Origin: Plicaturopsis crispa FD-325 SS-3 | Lineage: Eukaryota > Basidiomycota > Agaricomycetes > Amylocorticiales > Amylocorticiaceae | Direction: 5' to 3' | DNA length: 64,000 bases | NCBI GenBank assembly: GCA_000827205.1 | Contig: KN832554.1 | Location: 1,362,345-1,426,344 of the forward strand | Shown: positions 33,899 to 46,682 of the stretch, piece after piece | Numbering within the stretch: position 1 is the stretch's first letter | Layout of the letters: each line of letters starts with the position of its first letter | Notes under the pieces: generated by a model | What the model was told of the DNA's origin: nothing | The model's database searches: none | What the model saw: only the letters and a program-made list of their open reading frames with translations | Made by a program: the position numbers and the translations under genes

Positions 33899-36271
33899 CT
33901 ATGGGATGGACGGCACGTTCATCTGCTCGGACACTTCTACATCCATCTCATCGTTGGTCAGGGCATCCGCATCGGACGTGCTGACGTCCCGAGTTTTTTC
34001 GTGGTGCCCACTGGTGCTCGCGTGCGACAGCTGCTTTGCAATAAGGCCGCCCTCACGCGTGCCCGCTGAGGTTGACGCTTCCGCGGAGACACCATCCCAC
34101 TCCCCGCCATCCTCGCCGTGGTCGGGTGGTTCCTGTGCTAGGCACTCTCGGAGCCGTTCTTGCACCTCCTTGGTCCGCTTCGTCTTGGCGCCGCCGCGCC
34201 ACATGCAAACGGCAGACGCGATACCGCAGAGGAAGCTCAAGGGGATAAGACTGCCTGTCGTCCATGCCGGGCGCTGGAATCTATACAAACGATTGCATAT
34301 GAGTGAGTATCGTTCATAGATAGGCATGCGGAGGATGACTTCACCGATTCAAACTCCACATGCAGGCACATAGGATAATCTACCGTAGACTGTCAGCCTC
34401 GGCGCCCATGCCATGGATGTGAAGAAGTTTACCTGGAACACAGAGTTACCGTCATTGAACAGACAGACCAGAAGAGCGGTGTTGATAGGAAAGGCCTGGG
34501 GAATCCCCATAAGTAAATGCTTTCTCCTGCAATGCAAGCAAATAGACATACCCTGTGAGTTTCTGTCCCGTGGGGCCGGTACCAAGTCTGGTGCTTCTGG
34601 AACCGCACTTGCTCTGTTTCGTGCAGGCAAGATATATAGCTGGTAGGGGATAAGGGCGGAAAAAATAAACTCACGATGATGCAAGTCCCGCTGTTCCGCT
34701 TCGCTCAATACATGTACATAACTCGGATCGTATGCGGGGTCCGGCAAGTCGTCTTCGTCATACAGTTGTGGTAGACCAGCCTTCGCGCGTAAGCTTCGTG
34801 TCCGACGCTTGTAATGCCATATTTTATAGATACCTGTCGTATTAGCAGATTTAACGATCATGCACGAAGGTGTAGGAGTAAATAGGGGTTGCGCACGGTA
34901 TGTATCTAAAAGGCGTGGGGGTATAAGTCCGATACCGGTCACCGTGAATAGTCCTTGGACAGCACCGTTAAACGCAAAGTATACACGAGATAGATAGGGC
35001 ATACCGTTGGTGACTTGGGACGACACTTCGATCCAAAAGCCCTGTGTATTGGAGTTGTGGAAATTGATGATTTTGAGGAGAAAAATCACGATGGCGGCGC
35101 CCCAGAATACTATAACCAACAATGAGCACAGCCCAATACATATGGCAAAAGCGTACGCACCCACGCAGAACCCATATATACCAGTTATGATCTTGCAACG
35201 AAACAACACTGGTCAATACATGAATATGGTGTATCAGGAAAGGATAACATACACCCATCGCTATCAAACGTCGTACAGATTAGCTGGAGTAAAACGAGAT
35301 GCATAGATCTCACGCACGCGTTTTCAAGAATGACCATACACCCTGCATTGTTCTTCGGAACTTGGAGGGCCGTTTCAAGATATCGTCGACGTGACGGTCC
35401 AGAGAATCGTCAAACTGGTCGGTAGCTCTGCCTTTCTCGGGATCCAGAGGGTGGTCTGGACCTCGGTCAGGCGACGAAAGCATAACCACAGGCTTCCGCG
35501 AGTAAAACGACAGTGGAGGGCTGGAGAAACCTGTAAGGCCGTGTTGACTGCGAGTGTGCGGCAAGAGGGCACGTACATTAAGATCGCATTCGCTGCGTTG
35601 GTTAGATTGGAGACCGTAGCAACTTGGGCATCTATACACCTCGGGTAGTAAGATTCATCTTGCAGCAAGCAATGCAAAAGCGGGGGCGTACCGATGACAT
35701 CCAAATGTTCCACAATATCGTCATGGTGGTTCTCCTCGTCCGACGAATCGTCGTCTCTCGCGGAGTGAGCTGAATGCGAAAGACTCAGCGCACTGCCTAT
35801 GCGGCCGTGCTGTTCCGAGGTCCCGTCGAGCTGAACGTCTGCGTGCGAGCCCTCTATGGTCACTCTTACATGCGGAGGCGGGGAGGTGGTCCGATGCGAG
35901 TCACCTGTAGATGGACGTATATTGCGTGCATCAGAGGTCGCGGGCGAGGGCGTTCGATAGAGGGCGCGTAGGGAGGCCTTGTGCATGACATGGTTCGTCA
36001 CTCTGCTCCCCGCCCGTGGTCGAGTCCGTACAGGAGACCTCGAAGCGTTCGAACCTCTCCTGTCGCTGCCAGACTTTTGCAAGGCACCCTCCGGAATCTC
36101 TTGGAGTGACAATGCAGAGGACGGCCTCTCAATTGCGTTTCGGTCTGTCGGTCCATGCGGGGGAGATGGTGGGTTGAATATTTCCGCCAAAGGTCGTGCT
36201 CGGTTGCCTATAGTGGGTGACTCGCTCAGAGGAGAGTACGAACCTCTCCGGATTCTGACGGAAGGAGCCAT
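33899..36271 (-). CDS. DUF2985 family membrane protein
   Basis: Conserved fungal multi-pass membrane protein of unknown function. Exons 33899-34280, 34345-34379, 34433-34495, 34552-34613, 34675-34833, 34897-34953, 35005-35109, 35161-35191, 35253-35260, 35318-35520, 35577-35631, 35692-36271; 579 aa. The N-terminal ~200 residues are Ser/Pro/Arg-rich and cytosolic-looking. The family core follows: RRTMQGVWSFLKTPMGIITG, VVFWGAAIVIFLLKIINFHN, TQGFWIEVSSQV, GLFTVTGIGLIPPRLLDTYR, YKIWHYKRRTRSLRAKAGLP, HQTWYRPHGTETH, PINTALLVCLFNDGNSVFQ and RFQRPAWTTGSLIPLSFLCG. The tail is acidic. An 8-nt microexon (35253-35260) supplies P-M-G at the KTPMG junction; without it the frame fails. All 11 junctions are in phase. 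Confidence 0.9.
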
Positions 36272-36651
36272 GGGCTCTCGAGTACGGGCTACGCCAGAAT
36301 GTAAGAGGGGAAGGAGGGTAAGGTATGTTCTGAGACTGCGAACGGGTTAGACTCCAGCCATAGTCGAAAACTAGTGCGATCGGGCGTGTTTACAGACGTC
36401 CGTCGGGTTTGATAAAGGCACGCGCTCCACTTTCCTTGACAAAATCTTGGTGACATGCAGCGGGAAAAAAATCGTTGAACCGTGGCTAAATTGCGTAGAC
36501 GATGTTACAGATGCAGATAAATACAAGTTAGATAGAAGATTAAGCAGTGAAATAATTATAGTGGGGGTCAAGGTATGCAAAGCTCTACAGCTGCGAGCTT
36601 TTTCGTGATGAGTTAGCGGAGTCGTGCGTAGAGCCACTGTTCCTGGTTCGG
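36272..36651. promoter_or_regulatory. Spacer, DUF2985 promoter / FMP27 3' flank
   Basis: 380 bp. AT-rich in 36,470-36,570, consistent with a polyadenylation region for FMP27. No gene seen. Confidence 0.4.
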
Positions 36652-39600
36652 TCACTCGAGCGACGTGAAAATATCGAACCGGATGAGTGGGAGGACTGCG
36701 TTAGCGTCTACGTGAATGTTAGTAGCCGTAAGGTATCGCGAGGGAAAGGAACTCACGGCGACAGAAGTATTAGACGAGCTCGTAGTCCTGCTACTCTTCC
36801 GGCTGAACAGAGTCTTCATCCGAGATCGAGATCGACTGGCCATGCTACTTGACTGGTAGATATTTGTGTCCAGGGATTCGGGTTCAGCAGTAAACGGCGC
36901 CTCGATGTAACTCGGTGGATGTGGCTCCAAATCTCTGTGCGAAGTCCTTTTCCACCGTCGCCCAGGTGAAAGGGCGCGGGGTGGCGGCAGAGTCGTTGTC
37001 GACAGCGAGCGACGGCGGGCACCTTTGTTCTGCTCGACCAGATTGGTAGGCGCTTTGACGAGCTTCGGCTGCAAAGGTCCGTCAACGTGCGACCCTTTCG
37101 AGTTTATCCATTTCGTTTTCGACAGCAATTCCCTGGCGACGGGCATGACGGGGATAAGAGGCTGGTTGAAAGCCATCTTGACCCATCCTCTCCAACTCGT
37201 GTTTGACGGAATGAATTGATCAACAAGCTCCTCAAACTGGAACGCTCATGAGACAAATAGCATGATAAATGAGAAGAACGCTTTTACGCACACTCCACGT
37301 CTGATTTCGGTACTCGAGGTCTCGCGTACGGATTAGGGCATCTCGACATTCGAAGGACTCCTCTTTCAAGACACTCAGAAGCAGATGGAGGCTAGGACAA
37401 TAGTAAGAAAACACTCCAGGAGGAAAACACATTGCAAACGGACCTTGAGATCTTGACGTACACAAAAGTTTTCTGGGAGGAGCGAGTTTTCATCTCAGCC
37501 GCGTCTCCGTTGACGTGTGGATCCTGTTTCTTTTTCGCGGCATGTGGGTCTGGAGATTGGGCTCGTGGAACGGGCATCGTTAGACGAGGACGAAGGGATG
37601 GGCTCGAATGCAGCTCCGACGCAGCGCTGCGGAGATCCGTGAATGATCTCGAGACACCCAAACGACGCAATGGCGGGCGCGCATCGGGAGGGACCAATTT
37701 GCTTGAATCTAAGGATTTGCGCCCCCGCTCGTGAGACGAGTCCAAGGACGCCCTCAGGCGGGAAGACCGGTCGTCGTCGTCGTCACTATCATCTACAACT
37801 GTGGGCGTTCCGGGGTTTTCCAGCTGTTTACCTCGATTGCGTCTCGCTGGCCAGACATACTCCATGATTCTAGAGCCCACCCGTGCATCGAGCTGTAAGC
37901 GCATGGGATGCAGGTTCACTTCAAACTGCTCGTAGATGGTGATGCCGCCAACGGGAGCAAGCACAGTCCAGTCCGCGACCATGAAAACCTCCTTCTACAT
38001 CAACCGGTTAGACGAGGCTTGTATACATGTTCAGCTGATCTCTACGCACCTTGCACATTGGATGACTCATGGGTTCCATATGTTTGGACAATATCTCAGC
38101 CCATACAGCATGTGGGGAGCCATCGAAGGCCTGAAGGTCACTGACTTCCAAGTGGTTTACCGCGGAACTGTCCTGCCGATCGAGCCAGAAAAAGTCAATG
38201 TCCCGCATTGCAACCTTAGCAAGGAGATCCCTATTGCCATCGAGCATACGCCACGAGATCTCGGACGATAAGGCATGAAGCAGAAGGGCAGATTTTTGCT
38301 CTGAATGTTCGTCGATGCGGTCCTGGGCCAGTTTGATTGCGTCGAAAATACAATTCAGCTCCTCCGCCAGCAAGAAAATGTGCGCTCTAAGTTTGAGGAG
38401 CTCTAGTTTCCCGTGTGCATCGGCGCGGCTGATATGGATGAAAGCGGATCGTTCTGTTTCGATAGCACTTCGAAGATGCCCTTGAAGGTTTGCTACTACG
38501 TCCGCTGCGGAGGCGAGGTCGGTGAAATCGTATGTGAAAAGCAGAGTTTCAAGCTTGTCCAAGCGAGTCTTCAGAGTGGGGTCAGAGAACAGGACGAGCT
38601 TCGTGACCACATTAGCTATAGCCTGGAAATGCATGTCGGAGGCGGCGACAGTAAAGCGTGGAATCTGGACTTGAATGAGGTCCTACAAATTACGACTATG
38701 AGTAAACATCATGAAGTGGCCATAAGATATAACACACGTTCTGGTTGTGCAGATGGCTATGATCTCCAGCTGTGGGGCCTGAGCTGGTACTCTTCCGCGC
38801 CACGGACGTGACATTATTGCGTAAACGCAGACGGTTGAACTTGTCGTACTGGAATGTCGCATCTGTTTGTGGAACTAATCGATCGAAGTCGCTGCTTTCA
38901 CATCTGAAGTCTATCATGACTTCGAGAGGAACACGACCATCTCCAGAATACGAGGTTTTGGCGGGTGAGAAGGCTTGCAAACCGTTCAGCGATGTGTAAC
39001 TCCTATGGTTTGGCCTCAGTACAGAGCAGCCACTTCGTAATATTTGGAAATGTACTGACCTGGACATGACTTTACCGCTGACAGGATCCTCAGCGTTGGA
39101 GTCATCCATGATTGAGAATGCCTGAAGTTTGGCCTGAACAGCCGCCAAGACACATATAGAATCCACAGCAGCCTCGCATCGTAGAACGACCTGAGGCTTC
39201 AAAAGCAGACAGAAATGACTTTTGCGGAGGGAAACGCCGTCTGACCATCCACTCATAGGATCAGCGATTTCGGCAGATGGTCGCGGTGGCAAATTGTCAG
39301 AGACTTCGACGGATGTCTTATGCGCATCACCCCCGAGGAATTTGCGTAGTGCCATGGCGGCAGCTTGTGCACTACTGCTTTGACTGTTCCTCTGACGAGC
39401 ATCACCTTCATTTGCCTCCGGAGGGGCTGCTTTGGCTTGGTCCCGAATGAATTTCACAGCACTAATGGCACGTCAGCCAATGAAGGGATATACTCCTGAG
39501 AGGTGCGCACCGTGCAGCGAGGTGGTACTCGAAGCCGCGCCTAGCGCGTGAGCAGTAGTAATACTGGGCCATGACCTGTGGAATGTCAGTTTGGAGGTAG

Positions 39601-42600
39601 TAGAGCGATGTCGTTGCAGGCTTACGTCGCGGATAGCATTAGTGATGAAGATTTTAGGGTTGTGTACTTGGAAGACATTCTCAAATTCGGCCCACTCGTC
39701 CGGGGAAACGGAGTCAGAGGGCATATAATAGCTGTTCTCGTTCTTGGCGCCTGGAGAAGCAGATGCTACATCCACTTCGTGTAGATGCGCGACGTAATCC
39801 TCCAAAAGAGAAAGCATTTTCCTCAATGAATCAATCGTTGCCTGCCAGTCGTAACGTTAGCTCAAACGTCGAGCCACTACAACCCTACTTACCTCGCTGG
39901 CATCACCACTAATTAGCTCGGCCAGCTCTTGCTTTAGCTCTGAGATACGAGCGGATGCCAGATGTATCTGTATTTGAGGGACGGCTGTTCGCCGAGTAAG
40001 CTGAAAATGAAGTGGATCGAATCGAAAAGAACGTACACGATTCCTTGCCGAGTAGACAGCGATGTGTGTCTTCTGTACCGAATTTGCTTGTCTGAATGTC
40101 ACTGGGCGAAGATCTGAAATGCCGCTTGAAATATGTGAAATGAGGACAACTACAAAAGAGGATCATTAGCACCACACGAGAGACGAATGAAATAGCACTA
40201 ACGATGCTGCAGGCAAAAGGTGGACAGTAGGTGACATTGGGGGGACCCAGTCGATTTCATAAAAGTCATCCATATCGATCCAAGGTGACGAAGGATCTGT
40301 GATGGGCATCTCGTTCCGTGTCCGGTAGTTTTCGGTTCCTTCTGGAGGCGACGCGACGGGTACACTCTTTTTCACCGGCTCCTCGAAGATAGCCAGCAAA
40401 GCTCGAAGATCAAGCCCCTTGAGAACCACTTCGGCGGAGTAGAAAGGCTTATGTCTCGTCACTTTCGCGTCGTCTGGAGTTGGCCCTGGTACCGTTGTCT
40501 CTTGATCCCTTTGATGTAAGTCAGCTTGGAAATGGTCGATCCGCGCCTTGACACCGATGAATGGAGTGATTCCATCTATCCAAGACTCCCTTGACTCGTC
40601 AATGTACGCATGTGATATGAAAAGCTCTGCAATCGATATACGGTATTTGAGGGTCGCCAAGTGTCGCCCGAACTTGGGGGACATATGCCGCGGAGGGAAG
40701 AGGGTTCCTTGACGAATCGGTAACGTTAAGACGCCATCGAATAGTTCCCACCACGACCAGAAACGAGCAAATACTTTCGGAGTGAGATGGATGCTGCTAG
40801 GATTTGCCCCGGACAGCATAGGACTGCGCACGGACGAAGTCAAGGAAATGGACAGATGAATGAAATCGGACCGAAACGCATTGTACGAGTCCGTAGCATC
40901 CTGGAAATGTAGATGAGCGGGCTGGCTACAATACGTTATTAGATACTGACTTTAAGTGCAGGAGGCTTCTCCTTCATCTCAAGTTTCACATCGTAGTGCG
41001 GCCGGAAATCGAAGTGTCGGCAGGCGCGGTGAAATGGAGATCCCGTGCAGTGCAAGCACTCCTCTCCACAAGTCCGTTCGAGGACGAAGCCGATACCAAA
41101 CCGGACACCTGAGGTCAGCTTAGCCACAATTTTCTGGATATTTTTGGGCCTTTCATCTGAGGCGTGCGCAGTATCGTGTGTAGGCACAGATATATCGTGG
41201 CATGTTTTCACCAGGCTGGATGGTTTCAGTAGGTTGTACATGCGATATCCAGATCCACTCACTCGGGAATAACAATGAGCATGGTGTCACTGATCACTTG
41301 CATAAGTTCTGAATCTTCATTAGCATGCCCTATGATGATCTTTGTTTTTCCATGCCAGCACAGAGCGAATCCTGCACCATCGTCGACGAGGAGGTAGGGA
41401 TCGCGAGAGCCTTAGAGAAGAGTTAGCTGTGTCGAGCGATTTTCGTTCGATGTTAGACACACCTTTCATCAGCAATCTGACATCGCTTTTGAATGAGATC
41501 CGGAAGTTCCAATGAAAAACGAGCCTGATCTACCGAAATAACACGCAGCGTTAGTGAGGCAAAAGGCAACGACATATAAGACCTACTTTATCCCAGAAAC
41601 CAACTCCGGGAGAAGTATCCGGAGGAATATGCGATAGTGTCTCGAGAACTCTCATGAGATCCTGTATAGCTGGGCCATAGCTGACGCTCCACGATAGGGA
41701 TGTTATGGCGTCTGTTGTGACACGGATGGTAGGACTGGCGTAGGTCTTGACGGGCATGATAGTTTTCGGAACCTGGATAGACAATCCTTTCGAACCCGGA
41801 ATGTCCTTATGCTCCTCCAGGATGGTATAGTCGATCCAGATCACTGAAGCTGCGGTGCCCATCTCTTCAGCGATGACAAGATCGGTATCGAATTCCCAGA
41901 CAGAGTCTTGGCCTTCGTTGGATGGAACGTCCAGCATAGGAATAGGATAATCGCGAAGGGTTACTCGGAGAGCTGAGACTGTGAAGTTGATGTGCATGGG
42001 GATCAACAATGAGTATTGCGTGTCCAGTGGGATGCCGCTGCCCTGGTTATGCAAGAATTCAGGCAGAAAATCACCAGGAAAAGATGGTCCAGTGACATGC
42101 AATAAGAGATCGTGAAAAGCGGCGCGGAACACTGGGGGAACTGGGCCAATCGCTGCAGCAGGCACAATGTTTGGTACACTATTACTTCTGCGTTTCGCTG
42201 TAGTCCGTCGAATGGAGCGTAGTATATCACGTTCATCGCTTGAGCGCTCCTCGTCCGTGTATTGGTGACGTGCCACCCAATCGGCAATGTGGACTCGAGA
42301 AAGTCGCTCGCGAGCCTCTGCGATAGAAACGGTATGCTCTGCAGTAAACTGATATTCCGAGTCCAGATCTCGTGTGGTCGATTGATGGACGGAACTGGCT
42401 GCTAATATTGTCGCCACTTTTGCTCGAAATGCCTCCTCACGGTCCATCCTGTATTTTACGGCTGGACCACCGGCGCGCCATATCAGAGCCAATTTCGTTT
42501 CGATGTCGTCGTCAGCGGCCTCAAGAGATAGGCAGGAGACGGCTATCCGTAAATTGGGTATGGACTTCGCCTCCTCTGCCTCTGGAGTAGGCATGTCCAT

Positions 42601-45600
42601 GTATTGTCCTGCAGCTACCATGCGCCTGATGTGAGCAAGGCTTTTCACGGTGAGTGAGGCGTCCAATATCAAGTCTGCCAATATATAGCCGTAGGGAATG
42701 CGAACGAATGCGCTATCACCGTTGATGCAGATGGTAGGAGGACTAGTTGAATCGGTGGGAAGCGAAATGACCCATTTCTCAAGGCGACCTAGTTCTTGCC
42801 ATTGCTCGTCCTTGCGTGCGTCCCATCTGTTGATATTGGGTGGCACTGGAACCCATACCACAACGTTATCCCAGCGTATTTCGGGGGAGGTTTCTGCCGA
42901 CGAAGTCCATGCCCCAAGCCCGTCAAGCCTCAATGCAAGCTGCTGTTCGGATAGACGGAAGAGAATCTGCAAGGTAGTCACGTTCGCATGGATTGAGTAG
43001 GACAATTTCGTAGGTGTCGATGATAAGGAATGGCGGGTGGCGGAGCTGTCCGGCTTACGAAGCAAAGACTTCAAAGTCTCAGCAGCAGTCAAGGCATCGT
43101 ACACATGGGTCACTTCAAACGCTCCCTCTAGGTTAGGCACTGTAACTGCGAATCGACAGGCATCTGCGCCAAGAGAGTCGGGAGGTATGGCGTCGGAAGA
43201 TCCAGTGTCGAGTAGCCCAACGAGTTCAATGTCGACCTGGATGATGCCTATCCGCAGGTACTCTCGAGATCTAAGGATTGGGTCTTCTCGCTCGGCCATG
43301 AGTGGATTGTCCGGAGAGTACCTTGTTGCTGCAGCACTTCGAAGGGCGGTATCCCACAATAAGATCTGCAGACATGCAGACGATGTCCCGGTAACCGTGG
43401 ACAGTTTCGCGGCGTTGATGGCGTCTACGATGCGATGCTCTGGCAGGTATAGCTTGTGCCGCGTTTGCGATTCTGCGGGCATGTTCCTGAAATGCTCAAG
43501 GTGCCGAGCGTGCAAAGCACAATACTGTGCCCCGAACCCTGTACGGAAAGTGGTGCCGCGTGTCAGGTCTTGATCATCGTTGGGGTTGATATCCTTTCCA
43601 GTGACGAACACGACGAATCTCGTTACTGACAAGGCGGCGGACACCCCGAGGAAAAGCTGACTAGCGATACCACGCGAAGGGGAAGTTCTCGTCACTGGCG
43701 GCGGGGATCTTCGAAGAGCGGCAAGTGTCTTGGCAATTGACGCGACAACGTCCGGATGCCACAGCTCAATGCACAACGCGTCCGACCGGCACTGTACATC
43801 CAAAAATAGGGACGACGTGTCGATGGACACCGAGTCTGTGTCGTCGATCATCTCTCCGAGACCTACTCCTTCACCCGTAATTTCCACAGCCTCGAGAGAT
43901 AGAACGGGTTCGCCCCAGATGTCAGAATTAGACATGTCTACCCTAGAGAACCGTTGGCCTACTCCTTTGACCGACGGCTGACCGCTAGAGCGAACGCGCA
44001 CGAAAGTAGGGTCCAGACCAAACGCCAGCTGATATGACATTTGGACCGGCGACGTGTCCGTGTGACGGCGATTCCGAGAGGTGGACAGCTTCGAGTGGAA
44101 AGTGGAACCAGCACTGAAAAAGAACCCGTCCGTGCGCAGCTCTAGGGAGTGTGGCTGCGCAGCGTCTCCGTCGCAAATCATATTGCCCTGTATCGAACCG
44201 CACTGCAATTGTATAACGATTCGCGGCATAGGTGAGAGGATAGAAGGTAGAAGCGGTGAGGGTTCGTTGTGCGCGACGGTGGGCTTTGCCTCTGACAGCA
44301 GAGCTTGGAGAGTCTCCAGACGTTCTGTGATGTCCAAACTAGCAATCTTCATCCGAAAGATTGCCACCGCCGAATTAGGGTCTCCAGTCAAGAAGCTAGA
44401 GCCAGAGAGCCAGGGAATCGGCCATCCTGATAGCAGGAGATCTATATCAGCAGGCCCTACCGAAAGAAGGCGTTGATAGCCCTCATGTGCAGCATCGCCA
44501 AATCTGTCTATCGCAGCACGATCGACAGAAAACGTTGCCGCATAAACGCTGGGATTGAGATGGCCGTCTGGATGATCGTTGCGACCTAGATGTTCGCGGT
44601 GCAATGGGTTGCTCGCAGGATCACTAAGCTTTATCGCGAACGCAAGCCGCCGTATGCTAGCCTCATGGCTATGGGTCTTGCCTTTATCCCGACCATGAGC
44701 ATACTGACAGGATAAACGAATCATAGCAATTTGGGCCTCGATGATTCCTAGGGAGGCTACCCACGGATACTGAGAAATTGTGCAGTTAGCAACCAGATCG
44801 TATGTAGAAGTGAGAAATAATTACAGTAGGGCGTCGAGGTGTTGACAATCTGTGATGGCGGTCCTCAGGATTACGAGAGCTAGAGCGCATAGTCTATAAA
44901 CACCGTATTAAAGCATGACGCACTACGGAGAGAAGAATTAGGCTTACAGAAAGAGCTCCTAGCAAAGGAGACATCGGTGTGGTGGGTGTTATAGGAGATC
45001 CCACCGCCGGACAGTCATGACCAGGGATGTCTGCATACGCTGTTGACGGTGGCTGGCTATTTTGAAACTTCTTGAGGAGCGAATGGAACGTATCCACTAC
45101 AATGAACACGCCGTCCATAGTGAGACTGGTCTTCAAACTCTGGGGCTCCGGCGTGCCCCGTTTGGGATTGAAAGACACATACGAGCTGAAATCGATGGCG
45201 CCAGGCAAGTCGAAAAATGACTTTGGCGTAGAATCTTGAGCGGCACATGAGTTCGCGCATAAATAACATCGGACGCGTAAACACACCAAAAGTACGCCCG
45301 GGCGGAATCGTGAGGCCCTTGATGTCCTGGGCTTTCAGGGAAAGCGACACGCTACCTCGTGCCTTCCCCCATGCTCGCTCCCAGTTCCTACCAACACTTT
45401 TGGACAACCGCGTCTTCCACGCCGCCATGCTCAACGATGCGGGTTTAACCAAGTGAACTCTCTTGGAATGGTCGTCACCGGACGGAATCACGTCCTCAAG
45501 CTGAGTAAACGACAACTCGATGTGAACGAAAGCTTCCCGGACCGTGATTCTCGTGCCGGGAAGAGACGAAAATGTGACGGTTGCAGTGTCCAATTCGAAA

Positions 45601-46166
45601 TCCAGATGTTGGGTGAGGGCATGGAGTACTCGAATGAAGACGCGGAGTACGGCGACGAAAGTTATACGCATGGCGGGTCGAAGGTAGGGTTCGACGAGGG
45701 CATAAATATCGGCGACGACCGACCATAGCCAGCGAGCGATGGGTGAAGGGGACAGATCTCCGAGCGAGATGGTCCCCCTCCGAGGCCGCGTCGAAGGCTG
45801 CCTCGACGGAACCTCGTCTTGTCCAATCTCCAGCTTAATGCCCTGTATCTTGATCAGCAGCCGGCTCGACCCCTCCTTCCCCGGACGACGATATGACGCG
45901 CCTATGCGGTCCACATGCCACGTCCGCGCGCCCGAGCGAAAGTAGATGCCGCGAATGGAGCGCAAGCTAACGCTCCGAACCTGTATCCGACCAGACAGAC
46001 GTTTGAGAATCCACGGGCCAACGTAGGTCCTGAATATCAGGGACAGCGTAACGAGCCGCATAATCCAAAGGAGTATGTATGCCGCCCATGGCGAACCGTC
46101 CGGTGTTGACAAGAATAGGAACCTAAGGGCATGCTGTGGATAGGAAAGCAAAGCGCCGAACACCAT
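36652..46166 (-). CDS. FMP27: FMP27/Hobbit (BLTP2) bridge-like lipid transfer protein
   Basis: Very long RBG-repeat protein that bridges ER and plasma membrane and moves lipid along a groove (known for the family). Exons 36652-37236, 37292-37391, 37444-37994, 38049-38681, 38738-39002, 39060-39461, 39511-39575, 39626-39841, 39893-39984, 40037-40149, 40203-40900, 40951-41215, 41263-41410, 41463-41529, 41587-44769, 44825-44893, 44948-45234, 45287-46166; 2872 aa. An N-terminal anchor (AAYILLWIMRLVTLSLIF) fits ER insertion. The name-giving GFWDK motif ends the 3183-nt exon and is joined to IRLVFHWNFRISF and KGSRDPYLLVDDGAGFALCW. Later blocks are QYYYCSRARRGFEYHLAAR, DLIQVQIPRFTVAASDMHFQ, LETLLFTYDFTDLASAADVV, EVFMVADWTVLAPVGGITIY, SLHLLLSVLKEESFECRDA and DLEYRNQTWSFEELVDQFIP. 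The last ~150 residues are Ser/Arg-rich. Confidence 0.94.
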
Positions 46167-46682
46167 GCTGTGGGTATGCTACGTTCTCCCAAATGTGTCG
46201 GAGGAGAGCGAGGGTTATGTGAGGACAGGTTAATGAGGTGTTTCGGTTATAGCGCCTGGTTTGATGGGGTACGGCGAACCCTGTCCAAGATCGAATGAAA
46301 GCAATAAACTGGCGGTCAAGAGCGACTATAGATACAAACGTTATGACTAGCTGAAAGCAAGGCGGACCAGGAGAGTGCGTGCAAGACGAGAGCAAGAGGA
46401 CATGAGTACATAAATTCCGCGACGCGGAAATATGCAAGCGGAACGAGGACGTCCTTGGCGGTGGCGTCAAAAAACCTCCGTCTTCGCGTCTAGCACGTGG
46501 ATACGAGAAATGCACAAATTAATATGTTGCAGGGCAAAGATTGCAGTACTAGTACAGTGAAGAGCTCTAGAAAGAGATACAATATAGAGAGAAGCATAGA
46601 ATGCTACTCTTCAGTGTCCATTTCTAACACACTACACGTAGGTCAAGTCAGTCCAGTTCATGCCATCTCTCAGAAATCCTGC
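46167..46682. promoter_or_regulatory. Spacer, FMP27 promoter / DPB2 3' flank
   Basis: 516 bp with no gene recognised. It holds the FMP27 start region; the DPB2 end (46,500-46,682) is A-rich. Confidence 0.4.

Noticed and set aside
36739-36760. Extra intron in the last FMP27 exon (gtgagt donor near 36,756)
   Set aside because: Candidate acceptors downstream break the reading frame of the C-terminus, while reading through stays open to a natural stop.
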